From: Zopfochytrium polystomum
Lineage: Eukaryota; Chytridiomycota; Chytridiomycetes; Chytridiales; Chytridiaceae
Length of the DNA: 64,000 bases
Direction: 5' to 3'
NCBI GenBank assembly: GCA_025765615.1
Contig: JAIVFJ010000246.1
Span: forward strand, 25,965-89,964
Positions 10,401 through 20,780 of the stretch are shown here, piece by piece. Position numbers and translations under genes: made by a program. Position 1 is the stretch's first letter. Every line of letters begins with the position of its first letter. The notes under the pieces were generated by a model that saw nothing but the letters and a program-made list of their open reading frames with translations, was not told the DNA's origin and did not search any database.

Positions 10401-13400
10401 TCAAAACAGCCCAAAGCTCGGCAACGCCGACCGCGCCTTGTCCTCCTGCATGCCCGCCAGCGCCCGCCTCAGCCGCTTGGTCTCGTCCGGCGACAGCTCC
10501 AGCACCTTGGACAGCACCGGAACGAGCGGGTCCTTGCTCTCCGTCTCCAGGAACGACAGCAGCACGTTCTTCAGGTACTCGACGTTGTGCCGCTTGTCGA
10601 GCTATAGAGAACAACACAAAAAGCGAGTGCGCGAGAGGGGGGCTTAGGGTTAAAAGAAGAGGCAGGGGGCGTTCCTCTTCCCGACCGACAAAAACGATTC
10701 CAACATAGGCACTGACACACACACGCAGACCCTCAATTCAGAGAAAAAAAAAATCAAAAAAAGACTCACATTCTCGCCGCGCTTCTCCCTCCGCTCGGCC
10801 TCGCCCAGCTGCTCCCTCAGCGCCGCCTCGCGCTCGGCCAGCGCGCGCATCCGTTTCTCCGCGTCCGCGAGCATCTCCGCCATGTGGTCCAGCCGCATCT
10901 GCAGCTCCGTCTCGCGCATGCTGGCCTGCAGCAGCGTGCCCGCCGACGCCGCCCCGCCCGTCGCCGCAGCCGCAGACGCTGCCGCAGCCGCCGCAGTCAC
11001 CGCAGGGTCGTCGTCGATCACCGCCGCCACTGACGGCCGCCGGTTCAGCAGCTCGGCAAACGTCTCGTGCCCGCCGCCGACTCCGCCGACGCCGGGGAGC
11101 GGCGGCCGCGAGACGAGCCCAGACACCGACCGCCGCGGCGTCGACGGGTAGCCGCCTAACGCCGCCGCCGCCGAGCCGGCGGCAGAAGATGCGGCGGCGG
11201 ACGCTGCTCCAGCCGCCGCCGCCGCCATGCTCGGGGTGGTGCCAAAGAGATCCACGGACGATCGCGACGTCTGGCGGGACACCGGAGACGAAAAGAAGCC
11301 GCCGCCCGCGGGAAAGGCCGACGCCACCGCGTTCGGCGGAGACATGGGCTGCTGCAGCTGCGACTGCGCCGGCGGCGGGGGCGGGATGGCGAGCCCGGCA
11401 GCGGCGGCAGCGGCCGAGGCGGCCGCCGCAACGGCCTTGGCGCGGTCCGCGTCGGCGCGAGTCCGCTCCAGCTCCGCCCGCAACGCCGAACTCTCCGCCG
11501 CGGTTCGCTCGACGGCCGCCGTCGCCGTGTCAAGGTCCTGTTTGGCGTGCTGCAGCTGCGCGTCGAGCTCCGCAATGATGCGCTTGCTTTCGGCGCGGAC
11601 AGACTCGAGGGACGAAGCAAACTGCGTGTCCTTGGATTTGATGGCTGGTTCGCATATTAGCAGAATTCGGACAAATTGAGTTAGGTTTTCCATTTATCCG
11701 CACTACCTAGTGTGAAATAGACGAGCGCGGCATACATACCTTCTTCTGCCAGCTGCTGTTCCATCGCCAGCCGCTTATTCGCCGCATCGAGCTCTTGCTT
11801 GAGCAGCATGACATCCCGCGACGACCCTTCCACTCGCTTGAACCGGTTTTCCATCGCGACAAGCTGGTCGACCGTTGTCTGAACGTCCGCCTCCAGCTCC
11901 GAGATCCTCCGCATCGCGTCCGAAAGGGACTTGGCTGCGGCGCTGATGAAGGGCACCAAGAATGTCAACAATAGGCGTTCAGTGAGTAAACTGGGAAAGA
12001 GAGGCGGGGCGTGATGAATGAAGCCAACGCACATTTTCTCCGTCTGCAACTGATCGATCGTAGCCTCGAGGTCCGACACCCGGGAGCCCATCGCCGGCAC
12101 GCTTGACTTCTGCAGTGCGGCCACCGCGCGCACTTTGTAGCTTTGGAACTCGGCCTTCACCGACGTTAACTCCATCGCCGCATCCTTGGACTCGCGCTCC
12201 TTTTGTTCCCCGGTGCCGTCGTTAGGTTCGACGTTGAAGGGGGAAGAAAAGGATGGAACCCGAGAATATATAAGTCTAACTCACCAACTCCGCAATCTTG
12301 ATGGCGCTCTTCTCCCGCTCCTCCGCCAGCTCCTTTGCGAGACGGTCTATATTCTCTGTAAACGAACCATCGACGAAGAAACACAATCAGCCAGGCCAAA
12401 TCAAGAACGCGCCACACGCTCAAGCAGGCTAAAAAAAAAAAGAATAAAAAAAAAAAAAAAAAAAAAAGAAAAGGATTTGCTCAACTCTTCTGTTCCTTGA
12501 CCAACACCGCATTCTCGGACGCCGCACCGCGTGCCTCTTCCAGCGCTGTCTTCAGGCTTGCAATTTCGGCATCGCGGTCGGCCTGCAGCCGCTTCGACTC
12601 TTGTAGGCTCTTGCTGGCCTGCCCGAGCAGCTGCTTCTGCTTCTTGACCCGCTCCTCGAGCTCCTTGCCCTGCTTCTCCCAGTCCGCTTGATGAGGCGTT
12701 GGATCAATGGAGGCAATAGCGTCAGGGAGAGCGAGAGAGAGGGAGGGACAAGGATGTCAGTGCCTGTCTTCGGAGGGGACAAGGCAGGAAAGGAAAATCC
12801 AACGGCAGCTGCCCATACCTTGCGCCTTTTGGAAGCTTTCCGTGATGCTGGCCAGCTCCTTTTGCCGCGAGGCAATCTGCAGCTTGTAGTCCGTCATCTG
12901 CGAGCGGCGGCAGGAGGGTGCAAGTATTAGCAGCCAAAGTAAGAGAACCCACACACACATACACACACTCACCAACACACACAAACAAAACACACGAAAC
13001 TTTACGCACCTGCTCTTCAATCGCAAAGTTCTTCTGCCCGTTCGGTCCCGCCGCGGCAGTGGCCCGCTCGGCGCGCTCCGCGTCCAGCGCCGCGCGCGCG
13101 TCGGCCAGCTCCTTGCCGCGGCGGTCGATCTCAGCCTGCAGACCGGCAATGACCTCCTTAAGCGCGGCGGACTCCTCGCGCGCGCGCTCAGCCGCCGCCG
13201 GCTCGGCCGCCGCCAGTTTCGCAGTCAGCTCAAACACCCGCTGCGTCAGCGCCGCCTCGGTCGCCCGGAACTGCGACTCGGCCTCGGCGGCGCGGAGCTG
13301 CACATCACGGAGCTGCGCGTCGTGGACCGCCGATTGCGCCGCTGCCTCCGCATCGGGGGCCAGGTGCGGCGAGGGTGGTTCTTGCGGCGCTTCGGACGCT

Positions 13401-14570
13401 GCAGCCACCGCCGGCGCCTGGCGCTCGTCTCCAGTTGCTGATTCTGCTGCCTTTGCCACCTCCGCATCCGTTTTCGCCGCTGCACTTGCCGCTGCCGCCG
13501 CGCGTTCTTCCGCAGTCTCTGCCCGCGCGACGGCCTCCTTCAGCCGCTCCTCCATCGCCGCGGCCCGCCTCCGCTCCGTATCCGCCTCTTCGCGCGCCGC
13601 CTCCAGTGCGGCCTTCAACCTCGCCGCCTCCTCGACGCCCGCCGCCCTCTCCTTCTCGACCCGCGCGAGCTCGGCCGCGGCCGCCGCGTCCCGCTTGGCC
13701 GCGGCGCCGCGCACGTCGTCCAGCTCCAGCGACAAAGTGTCCGCCCGCGACTGCAGCTCGGCGATCAGCGCGATCGCCTCGGGTGGCAGCTGCGACGCAG
13801 TGGGGATGCCCGAGCCGTTGGACCCGCTGCTGCCGGTGGTGATCGTGGTGGAGGCGGTGGCGTCGGGCAGCGACGACGTGGACGCGGTCGATGCGAAAGA
13901 TGGCGCGGCAGCGAGAACCGGGGACGTTGCCGACGCAGGCTTTGCGCCAGGGTCCGTCGCGGCTCCAGCACCACGCCGCATTTGCGCCAACTTGAGCTTG
14001 GCCTGCAGCCGCGAGTCGCGCAGCTCCGCCTCGAGCGATGCGTTCGTTTTCTTAAGCTGCGCGTTCTCGTGGGACAGCTAAGGAGGATGTGGAGGGAAAA
14101 GGGTCGGTGTCACGGTCGCATCACGAGGAGTGGGGACTCGACACTCTTTCTCACCGCCGCATGCGCCGACTTGACCCGCTCCAGGGCGATCCGATCCGGA
14201 CTGAACGCCCCGCCCGTCGCCGCCAGCTGCGGCGGCGAACTCGCCCCGCCGATTCCCGCTGCCGCCGCACCAGCCGGGCCGCCCGCCGCGGGATCGTCCT
14301 TGCTCGTTGCCGCAGCTGCTGCCGCCGCGGCCGCCACGGACGAGGTGCCCATGAACTCCGATTCGAGCTCACCGACCTGACAGATGGGAGGGTGTGAGGA
14401 GAGGGAGATAGGCGGGGAATCACTGCGTTATAAATCGAGAGTGAACGGGTGGGTAAAAGGGCATCGGGCGGAAGATCGCGAGCTGGGGTTGCCGTCGTGG
14501 TGCAACAAAGGCGTGATGCAGCCGTCGCTCTCAGTGCTCTACCGACCTTTTTCAGAAACTGTCCAAACAT
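10401..14570 (-). CDS. GRIP-domain golgin (long coiled-coil Golgi tether)
   Basis: GRIP golgins are peripheral trans-Golgi tethers recruited by Arl1-type GTPases. I read ten minus-strand exons: 14570-14547, 14376-14155, 14077-13010, 12897-12819, 12686-12486, 12355-12285, 12199-12033, 11942-11740, 11644-10770 and 10601-10401. They total 3111 nt (1036 aa) with all phases consistent. The protein starts MFGQFLKKVGELE, an N-terminus like that of other golgins. It continues as Ala/Glu/Arg-rich coiled coil with low-complexity Ala/Gly breaks and ends with a GRIP domain containing NVEYLKNVLLSFLE..PVLSKVLELSPDE, including the key Tyr. The intron between exons 6 and 7 has an atypical purine-rich acceptor (AACAAAAG), the weakest junction. 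The high density of introns compared with neighbours is notable. Confidence 0.88.
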
Positions 14571-15380
14571 AATGCTGAGGGGATGGTCGTCCGTCTAGCT
14601 CGGTAAGGTTTGCTCTGTTCGAGTGGTATCGTTGGTGTCGGTATGTGTGTGAGTGCTTTCCAGTCGGGTCGGGGCCAGCCTGCCTACGGGCAGCACGACC
14701 AGGTGGGAGTTCGCTTGTGCGAAGGAAGGCTGGCTGGGTGAAGAATAAGAAGAAGAAGAAGAAGGCGAAGATGATGATGATGATGATGATGGTGATGATG
14801 ATGCAGCACCGATCCGCCAGCAGCGAGCGTGGGAGTACGCAGCCGAAGACGGCGACGGCGGCGAGGGCGGCGAGGGCGGGTTGCTCGCGTTGGTGCGTCG
14901 TGCACCGTCGGCGGGGGTGGTCTTTATATAATATTTAAATATTTGTTCCCCTTCCGGCACGCCAAGAACGAAGGACGTAAGCCAAGACTTCTTCTATAAA
15001 TATTGAATTTACTGCACATCCTACTCTCACGCACACTGGATGTCCTGCGCCATAAAGATCAAAAGTAAGGTCTTAACATTATTTCACTTCAACTCCTTTC
15101 AGCCGCAAGTGAAAAGTACTCCCCTCTTTTGCATTTTGCTTATGTAAGAAAAATATCATTCTGTTAGCTTCCACTTCGTATTTTCAAACGACGCAACTAA
15201 TGCCAACTTTTTTCAAATTTCACCTGCTTACCCGCGAGGCAGCTAGAGTGAGAAAAGCTCAAAAATTCAAGGGACGCCATTTGCGCTGAAGCAATATTGA
15301 ATGTTGAAAGACTATTTCCTTTTGGTTTCTGAAGTCTTGGGCCGATTGGCAATCAGCAAAAGTAACGGATCTGCTCAAAT
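14571..15380. other. 5' flank of the golgin gene, then AT-richer spacer
   Basis: Next to the golgin start lies GC-rich sequence with AAG (about 14745-14770) and GATGAT (about 14770-14803) repeats. A TATATAATATTTAAATA string follows at about 14926-14942. From 14950 base composition drops and no gene is supported. This marks the edge of the LTR-rich zone that starts at 15381. Confidence 0.45.
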
Positions 15381-16143
15381 TGTAAACTGTCAACTCTGAG
15401 CGAGTGAGTGGAAAGAGTGAATGAAGTGGAGATGTGTGTTTGTGGGTGGTCCTTCTCCCCAACTAGGAGAGAAAGAGTTGTTAGGTGGAACTGACTGGTT
15501 AGCAGCAAGAGGCACAAGATGGACCCGAAGCTATTGTGACTGTCAGTTATCATTCTCACGATGCCTATGGGAGAGCGAGCCACTGCCAATGCAAACCGGG
15601 GCGCTGGCTTGCGCTGTTGACAAATACTCTGAGTATTAAGTGGAACAGAAACCCAGTGTAAGCAGTTTTCCTCCTCCTCTGCTCAAGCAGATAATACAGG
15701 AGAGGTTTTTACCCTGTGCCAGCAACTATTACAGCATGCATATCATCATTATGTATCAATTATTCATAGCAGTGTTTTTTCTCTTTCTCTCCAAGTTGGG
15801 GAGAAGGACCACCCACAAACACACATCTCCACTTCATTCACTCCTTCCACTCACTCACTCAGAGTAGACTGTTTGCAAGAGTAAAACTCATGTTATTAAT
15901 TATTGATACATAATGATGATATACATGCTATAATAGTTGCTAGGCGTACTATCTGCTTGAGTAGAGGAGGAGGAAAACTGTTTACAACAGGTTTCCATTC
16001 CACTTAATACTCAGAGTACTTGTGAACAACACCCAGGTCTGCATTGGCAGTGGCTTGCTCTCCCATGGAACAATAACTGGCAGTCACATAGGTTTGGGTC
16101 CATCGTTTGCCTCGTGCTGCTAACCAGTCAGTCCCACCTAAAA
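15381..16143 (-). mobile_element. Ty1/Copia-type LTR (family A), split by a nested insertion
   Basis: 15381-15478 plus 15883-about 16143 form one family-A LTR in minus orientation: it begins TGTAAAC (the complement of the GTTTACA end) and ends near CCCACCTAAAACC. It is interrupted by another family-A LTR (15479-15877). Joining the two halves across the duplicated AGAGT restores the sequence seen in other copies. The right boundary is eroded, so no target duplication can be given. Confidence 0.75.
15479..15877 (+). mobile_element. Solo LTR, family A, inserted into another family-A LTR
   Basis: A 399-bp TG..CA element (TGTTAGG...GTTTGCA) lies in plus orientation, flanked by the 5-bp direct repeat AGAGT (15474-15478 and 15878-15882). 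No internal retrotransposon sequence remains, so it is a solo LTR left by LTR-LTR recombination. Its family is tied to Ty1/Copia by the copy at 54629-55042, which directly follows a Copia RNase H. Confidence 0.88.
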
Positions 16144-16159
16144 CCAATTTGGACTGCCT

Positions 16160-16365
16160 GTTCTCGTTCAACACCATGCCCTCCCTGGGAGATCAAGCCA
16201 TCACTGATGCAGAACTGGGCACTGGCTTCCGCCATTGATAAAATACTCTGCGGATAGTGGAACAGAAACCTTTTTTCTCAAGCAGACATTACAGGAGAAG
16301 TTTACCCCCATCCTGGTTTCCTGACTATTGCTGTTATAGCATGCGTATCATCATAATGCGGGCTT
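16160..16365 (+). repeat. Diverged family-A LTR fragment
   Basis: The middle portion of family A is recognisable in plus orientation: GGGCACTGGCTTCC.., AATACTCTG..GTGGAACAGAAACC, CTCAAGCAGA.ATTACAGGAGA and GCATGCGTATCATCAT. Both ends are missing and the identity is lower than in the other copies, so this is an older insertion. The stretch 16366-16557 to its right has no recognisable feature. Confidence 0.6.
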
Positions 16366-16557
16366 TGGGGTATCAGTATTCAAATTTTCAAAAAGAGTTC
16401 TTGGTTATCTCGAAGTTTGGGATAGCACAAACGCCTGTGTCCACCTCCGTCATCTCATCCAGTGCTTCACTCAGAAAAAATCTGTTTATGTTTACTTTTC
16501 TGTGCTCAATCCCCTTATTTCCATCGTTCTCATCGCTCAAGGCACGTAACACTCTCC

Positions 16558-17110
16558 TGTGAGACTGTGCTCTCTGTAAACAGTCTACTCTGAGTGAGTG
16601 AGTGGAAGGGGAGTGAATGAAGTGGAGATGTGTGTTTGTGGGTAGTCCTTCTCCCCATCTTTGAGAGAAAGAGAAAACTATGTTATGAATAATTGATACA
16701 TAATGATGATATGCACGCTGTAATAGTTGCAAGGCAAACGTGACCAGCACAGGGTAAAACCTCTCCTATATTATCTGCTTGAGCAGAGGAGGAGGAAAAC
16801 TGTTCACACTGGGTTTCCATTCCACTTAATACTTGGAGTATTTGTCAACAGTGCAAGCCACCGCCAAGGTCTGCATTGGCAGTGGCTCGCTCTCCCATGG
16901 GCATCGTGAGAACAATAACTGACAGTCACAATAGCTTCAGGTCCATCTTGTGCCTCTTGCTGCTAACCAGTCAGTTCCGCCTAACACTCTCTAAATCTCC
17001 TCACCCAGGGCTAAAGGTGGAAATAGAGCAACGACCTAAATACCAATCCTACCTTGTCCAGGGGTCACCAGACAGGAGACCAAAAGAAAAGCATAAGAAA
17101 AGTGTGTTGG
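16558..17110 (-). repeat. LTR-like repeat D, copy 1 (interrupted)
   Basis: A sequence starting TGTGAGACTGTGCTCTC is interrupted at 16575-16986 by a family-A solo LTR and resumes with CTCTCTAAATCTCC. The uninterrupted counterpart lies at 17336-17480. The TGTGAGAC start resembles the terminus of the large LTR family C at 55865. It may therefore be the end of a related LTR, but the other end was not delimited. Confidence 0.5.
16575..16986 (-). mobile_element. Solo LTR, family A
   Basis: A 412-bp LTR in minus orientation (TGTAAAC...CTAACA), flanked by the 5-bp direct repeat CTCTC (16570-16574 and 16987-16991). The paralogous empty site (TGTGCTCTCTAAAT) is present at 17344-17357, which independently confirms the insertion point and duplication. 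Confidence 0.9.
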
Positions 17111-17722
17111 AGTTTGCACATATAACCCACACCGTTTAAGATCCTCTGACCTGTCTTCAAGAGTAAAGATGAGTTAAGGTGGCATTCAGGCTGGTCCCAG
17201 TGTTATCTACACTTCTCCTGCTCTTTGACACTGTACCAGTGCTTAGAGGTGGTTTCAATCCCCAGTCTGGGTAGACCACATCAGTGCGCTTCACTCTAGC
17301 AATTTGGTAGGAATGATTACAGGAGATTGACAGGGTGTGAGACTGTGCTCTCTAAATTCTCACCCTGGGCTATGGGTGGCAAATAGAGCAATGACCTAAA
17401 TACCAATCCTGAAAAGTGAAAAAGGACAAATAGGAGATGTCCAGGGGTCACTAGGCAGGACAATGTATTTGGAGTCTTAAGAAGGCCAAGAAACCCAAAG
17501 AAACTTTTATTACACACAAAGAGAAGACTCTCACACTCAGACCAAAGGCAACTGTGAAAAGGTGGCACACTAGCAAAGAATGGGCAGGGTTCTCTGGTCC
17601 ATGACACAGAGTAGGCCCATTGGGGGGCAAAAGCCAAAGCCAAAGGGGACCAGGAAATCCGGTAACAATGCTGGAGGTGCAAGAGCCAGGGAGCGGCACT
17701 AAGTGCAGCCTCCAATCCAACT
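17111..17722. repeat. Repeat D copy 2 and unassigned repetitive sequence
   Basis: 17336-17480 is the second, uninterrupted copy of repeat D. 17111-17335 contains a string resembling a tRNA B box (GGTTTCAATCCCC, near 17250) but no recognisable tRNA body. No gene is supported up to the solo LTR at 17723. Confidence 0.4.
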
Positions 17723-18010
17723 TGTTATGAATCACCCTCTGGAAACCTCTGGAACCTTCTAGAACATTCCTTCATGGAACCTTCTTTGCTTTCCTGACTT
17801 GTCTTGTTGTCATTGGTATCATTGGTATCATTGTATTACTAATTGCTCTTTCTGGAACTTTCTTTGAGTCTTGACAAGGAACACTCTCAAGAGGTATAAA
17901 AGGGGGATGGGGGACCTGTCCCATCCCTCAAGTGAATTATTGTTTCCAATACAATTATCACTCCTCTCAGTTCCTTGTCTGCCTTGTCCTGTCCTGCCCT
18001 GTTCCTGACA
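17723..18010 (+). mobile_element. Solo LTR of the Gypsy chromovirus family (family B)
   Basis: A 288-bp LTR in plus orientation (TGTTATGAATCACC...GTTCCTGACA), flanked by the direct repeat CAACT (17718-17722 and 18011-18015). It is the reverse complement of the LTRs at 33188 and 36824 but shorter, with fewer TTC/GAA units. It keeps the TATA box (17895-17902) and, 35 nt on, the AAGTGAATTAT string (17930-17940) that the full element uses as its predicted RNA start. Confidence 0.92.
17752..17769 (+). promoter_or_regulatory. Heat-shock-element-like array in solo LTR
   Basis: Four alternating pentamer cores (GAA, TTC, GAA, TTC) are spaced exactly 5 bp apart, about 126-143 bp upstream of the LTR's TATA box. 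A further GAAccTTC follows at about 17777-17784. Alternating nGAAnnTTCn units are the known binding site of heat-shock factor. Whether it is bound here is inference. Confidence 0.6.
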
Positions 18011-18690
18011 CAACTGAAGAAGACAAGAGAGTGTGGAGGAAAGTGGCCAGACCCTGGTCTGTTGGAGCAACCACCATGGAGCAAGGCTCCCTCTCTGTCA
18101 AAGACAAGCCCTAAGTTGGAGGGGGTTGGACACAGAGGGCAAACACAAGGAACAGGTAGTGTGCAGAGGTGTCTGTTGAATTAAATCAGAACTGTTTTCC
18201 ACTTAACAGGACCAGACACAACTTGTCTCACTCCAAGGAGAAGTTCCAACTCAATCCAAGGAGGGGGGCACACAGGGGTGGGAGACAGTGGGACTCTTCT
18301 TACTTCATCCTACTACGACACAGACATCTGCTTCACCAAGCCAGAGGAATCACCTATCTTAGAAGCAAGGAAGGTTAACACCCACTCACCCACCCAAATG
18401 TGGCACCATGACATCACAGGCATTAATCTGAGAGAAAGAGGGTCTGAACCCAGTGAAGACCAGCCCCACCGGGGGCCATAGGAGCCAACAACCAGGGAGG
18501 AGGGGGCATACCTGAGAGACCATTTCTGCAGCAGTACCTGACCAGCCAGCTCATTCATATCACCTTGAGAGACCTGGATTTGACTAGATGTATTGACAGG
18601 AGCCTAGAGGCACCACCACAGATTTACCCTCCATCCTTCCATCACCAAGTGACTCCTACCCAGTCCAACCTAAGCAGCATGCAGAAATGG
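18011..18690. other. Unassigned transposon-zone sequence
   Basis: No intact gene. Short ORFs are present but none resembles a known protein. Composition is like the surrounding repeat-rich zone. Confidence 0.35.
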
Positions 18691-18694
18691 TGAG

Positions 18695-18790
18695 GTGCAC
18701 TGGGGCTTGAACCCAGCACACTGCCATGATGGCCAAAGGGACTTCAACCTCCTGTCACACACCAGGGGACTGCCACCCCAGCTCTACATA
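18695..18790 (-). repeat. tRNA-like / SINE-like sequence with two B-box strings
   Basis: On the minus strand a perfect T-arm (stem CTGGG/CCCAG around loop TTCAAGC, about 18701-18717) is followed by a CACC-type end. About 35 nt upstream is a second B-box-like string, GGTTGAAGTCC (about 18740-18750). No convincing D or anticodon arm was built, so it is not called a functional tRNA. A tRNA-derived SINE or pseudo-tRNA dimer is the likeliest explanation. Confidence 0.35.
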
Positions 18791-19399
18791 CAGTCAGGAA
18801 GAAAAGGGCAGGCGAGGCAACTTCAGGCACAGGTTCACACACTCAACAAGATAGGGGGCAGCAGCTTAAATAGGAAAGGGTTGGAATCACCAGGGAGAAG
18901 GGAAAAAGGAGGGAAAACACATGCAAAACAGCAAAACAATAAATAAAATAGTAAAGAAAAGAATGGGAGGAGTGAATCACCAAGAAATGGGGCTGAGCCA
19001 GCCAAACAAGGAAGACTGCCCAGAGAATCATGGGGCATTTCTTGGCAAACAGAGTGGAGAGGGCTGGCAAGAAATGATTGGTGCAGATAAGAAGACAGTC
19101 ACTCTCAGCCACACAAGAAAGAAAAGACACAGACAGAGACAACAAGGAAGAAATAAAAAGAGAAAACAGGAAAAACAGGAAAAACAGGATAAATTACTAA
19201 TTGGAAAATAAGTAAAAATCACCAATGAAAAGATAAAGAAAAACCCTGTGATCTCATACCCTTTTATGAGGCATTACATCATGGTAGCAGGTGGTACAGC
19301 TTGTTAGCTCTACCGTCATCTTGTTAACTCTGTCCGCATCTCCCATAGAAGTGTTTCAGTCCTAAGTCATTTCCAAAAGTGAGGGGCCATTAGCCAGGC
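18791..19399. other. Unassigned A-rich sequence in the transposon zone
   Basis: The top strand is A-rich between about 18890 and 19240 (AAACAGGAAAAACAGG-like repeats). No gene or element boundary could be fixed. Confidence 0.3.
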
Positions 19400-19505
19400 G
19401 TAGTAGGATTTTGAATTTCTGCTCAGTCTGTCAACTAGCATGTCTCAAACTTGGCACCATCCCAATGGAAGGGAGCACTCTAACCACTGAGCAAGGGAGC
19501 CTTGT
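19400..19505 (-). repeat. tRNA-like head, probable SINE
   Basis: The minus strand from 19505 reads GGCTCCCTTGCTCAGTGG followed by TTAGAG. This is a near-perfect pol III A box with D-arm. A weaker B-box-like string (AGTTTGAGAC) lies about 45 nt on. The rest does not fold into a standard tRNA by eye. It fits the 5' head of a tRNA-derived SINE whose body would run toward about 19240. Confidence 0.4.
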
Positions 19506-20089
19506 AACAGCAATTAGAATAAAGACTGAGTCTCTCTGTCTGCAACATTGCCAATAATAAATAATAATAATAAATAACAATAGTAGAGCTCAGAGGCAGA
19601 CAGACGGAGCCAGTCAGAGGCTGTATGGAAACCCAACAAATTATAAGAGAGTAGGAATCCAAGCCTAGTCACGTTTTGCCAGCAAAACCCAGGTTGAGAC
19701 AGGGTGGTAATCCTCACAATAACCAGTTAAAAAGTGGGTATACACTTAATTCATTTGAGGTCACAAGCTCGACAGCCTGTCGTCCTCACAAGGGAGCCTG
19801 ACTTACTTCTTGCACACATAACTCCATGGAAGTTCTGGCCAAATCAGTGTTATGCAACAATGATGTTATGCATGCCTTCTGACTCCTTGAAGTCGAAACT
19901 CTATCTCTCAGTGCTAAAAGGTTATCACCAAAGTCTGATTCCTGAGACCACCTGCAGTATAAAAGGGGGAGGCCCAGCAGCTGAGGAGAAGCATCATCCA
20001 GATCCTGATCACATCTGCCTGACCCTTGAGTACAACAAACAAAAACCATTACTGTTATCTGAGCCACGTTCATAACCCTCGCCGTCGTT
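19506..20089 (+). other. Promoter-like repeat sequence, possible LTR fragment
   Basis: No gene. A strong TATA string (TATAAAAG, 19958-19965) is followed about 100 bp later by the border with a degenerate repeat at about 20070. The layout resembles the U3/R part of an LTR, but no TG..CA ends with a target duplication could be found. A small AAT microsatellite lies at about 19556-19576. Confidence 0.35.
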
Positions 20090-20780
20090 GCTTCCTGCAC
20101 TGTCCCCCAGCGTCACAGACGAGCGCCAGCTGACGACTTTCGTGAAGGCGACGGGCTTGGAGCCAGTTGAACCTTACCGTGCTGAAGAGCCGGCAAGAAA
20201 AAGAGCCGTGACATGAAGAGCGCCGGTCGCAGTCGCGGCTTCTCCCGACAATTCGCCCTATGCAAGCCACCTGCCGCGGACGGCCTTGGCAACACCGTCT
20301 CCCCCGCCACCTTTATCTCGGGTAGACTCTGCCGCAACGCTGGTGGACGGCGCGTCGATTTACGGACTTTCCCCACCGCCGCCGTCGACGCGGAGTTGGG
20401 CGACGGTCGTGAAAGTGGGAAAGAAAAACCGTCGAGAGGAGATGCCCACGAATAGGACGAATTCATGAACGTCACGCCAGTCATGACGCCTCACTCGAAG
20501 CGTCGCCAAGAGAAACCACCTCATCAAGCTCGCTTGCGCCACCTCTGTGCGGCAAGAAATTGAACAACGGGGTCGGATTGCATGCGGACTCGATTCGCCT
20601 ACTACGCCGGCGTCACCGCCCTCTTCAGCAACTCAAAACTTGGTAAAGGCTGCCTTTGGCTGCACCGGCGTCGCCACCCTCTGCTCCACGACGAACCTGG
20701 GCCAAGGTCGTCGCAGAAGGGCAGCAGCGGCGTTCTTAGACAGCTTACTCTCTGTTGCCGAGTTCACCGCAAGAATTTCA
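20090..20780 (+). pseudogene. Dispersed copy of the 6.3-7.3 kb degenerate repeat (copy C)
   Basis: The match to 6.6-7.3 kb includes TCCCGACAATTCGCCC..GCAAGCCACCTGCCG (20236-20280 versus about 6650-6690). It also includes the segments around TCGATT.AC..CTTTC..CCG, GGCAAGAAA.TGAACAAC and CGCCTACT.CGCC. The KPVD/KKKSRG-type coding motif is broken by stop codons and shifts. A decayed copy of an unrecognised gene or element. Confidence 0.55.

Noticed and set aside
9753..10722. Long minus-strand ORFs bridging the IMPACT-type and golgin genes
   Set aside because: They read through poly(A)/poly(T) and CT repeats; the conserved domains on each side are in separate genes with their own stops and starts.
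13246..14081. Plus-strand ORF of 387 codons antisense to the golgin
   Set aside because: Ser/Ala-rich translation of the complementary strand of a coiled-coil gene; the minus strand has consistent introns and a GRIP domain.
17240..17275. tRNA gene based on GGTTTCAATCCCC
   Set aside because: Only a B-box-like string; no A box, anticodon arm or acceptor stem could be built.
19720..20065. Solo LTR containing the TATA box at 19958
   Set aside because: No TG..CA ends with a matching target duplication could be found, so only a promoter-like string is noted.
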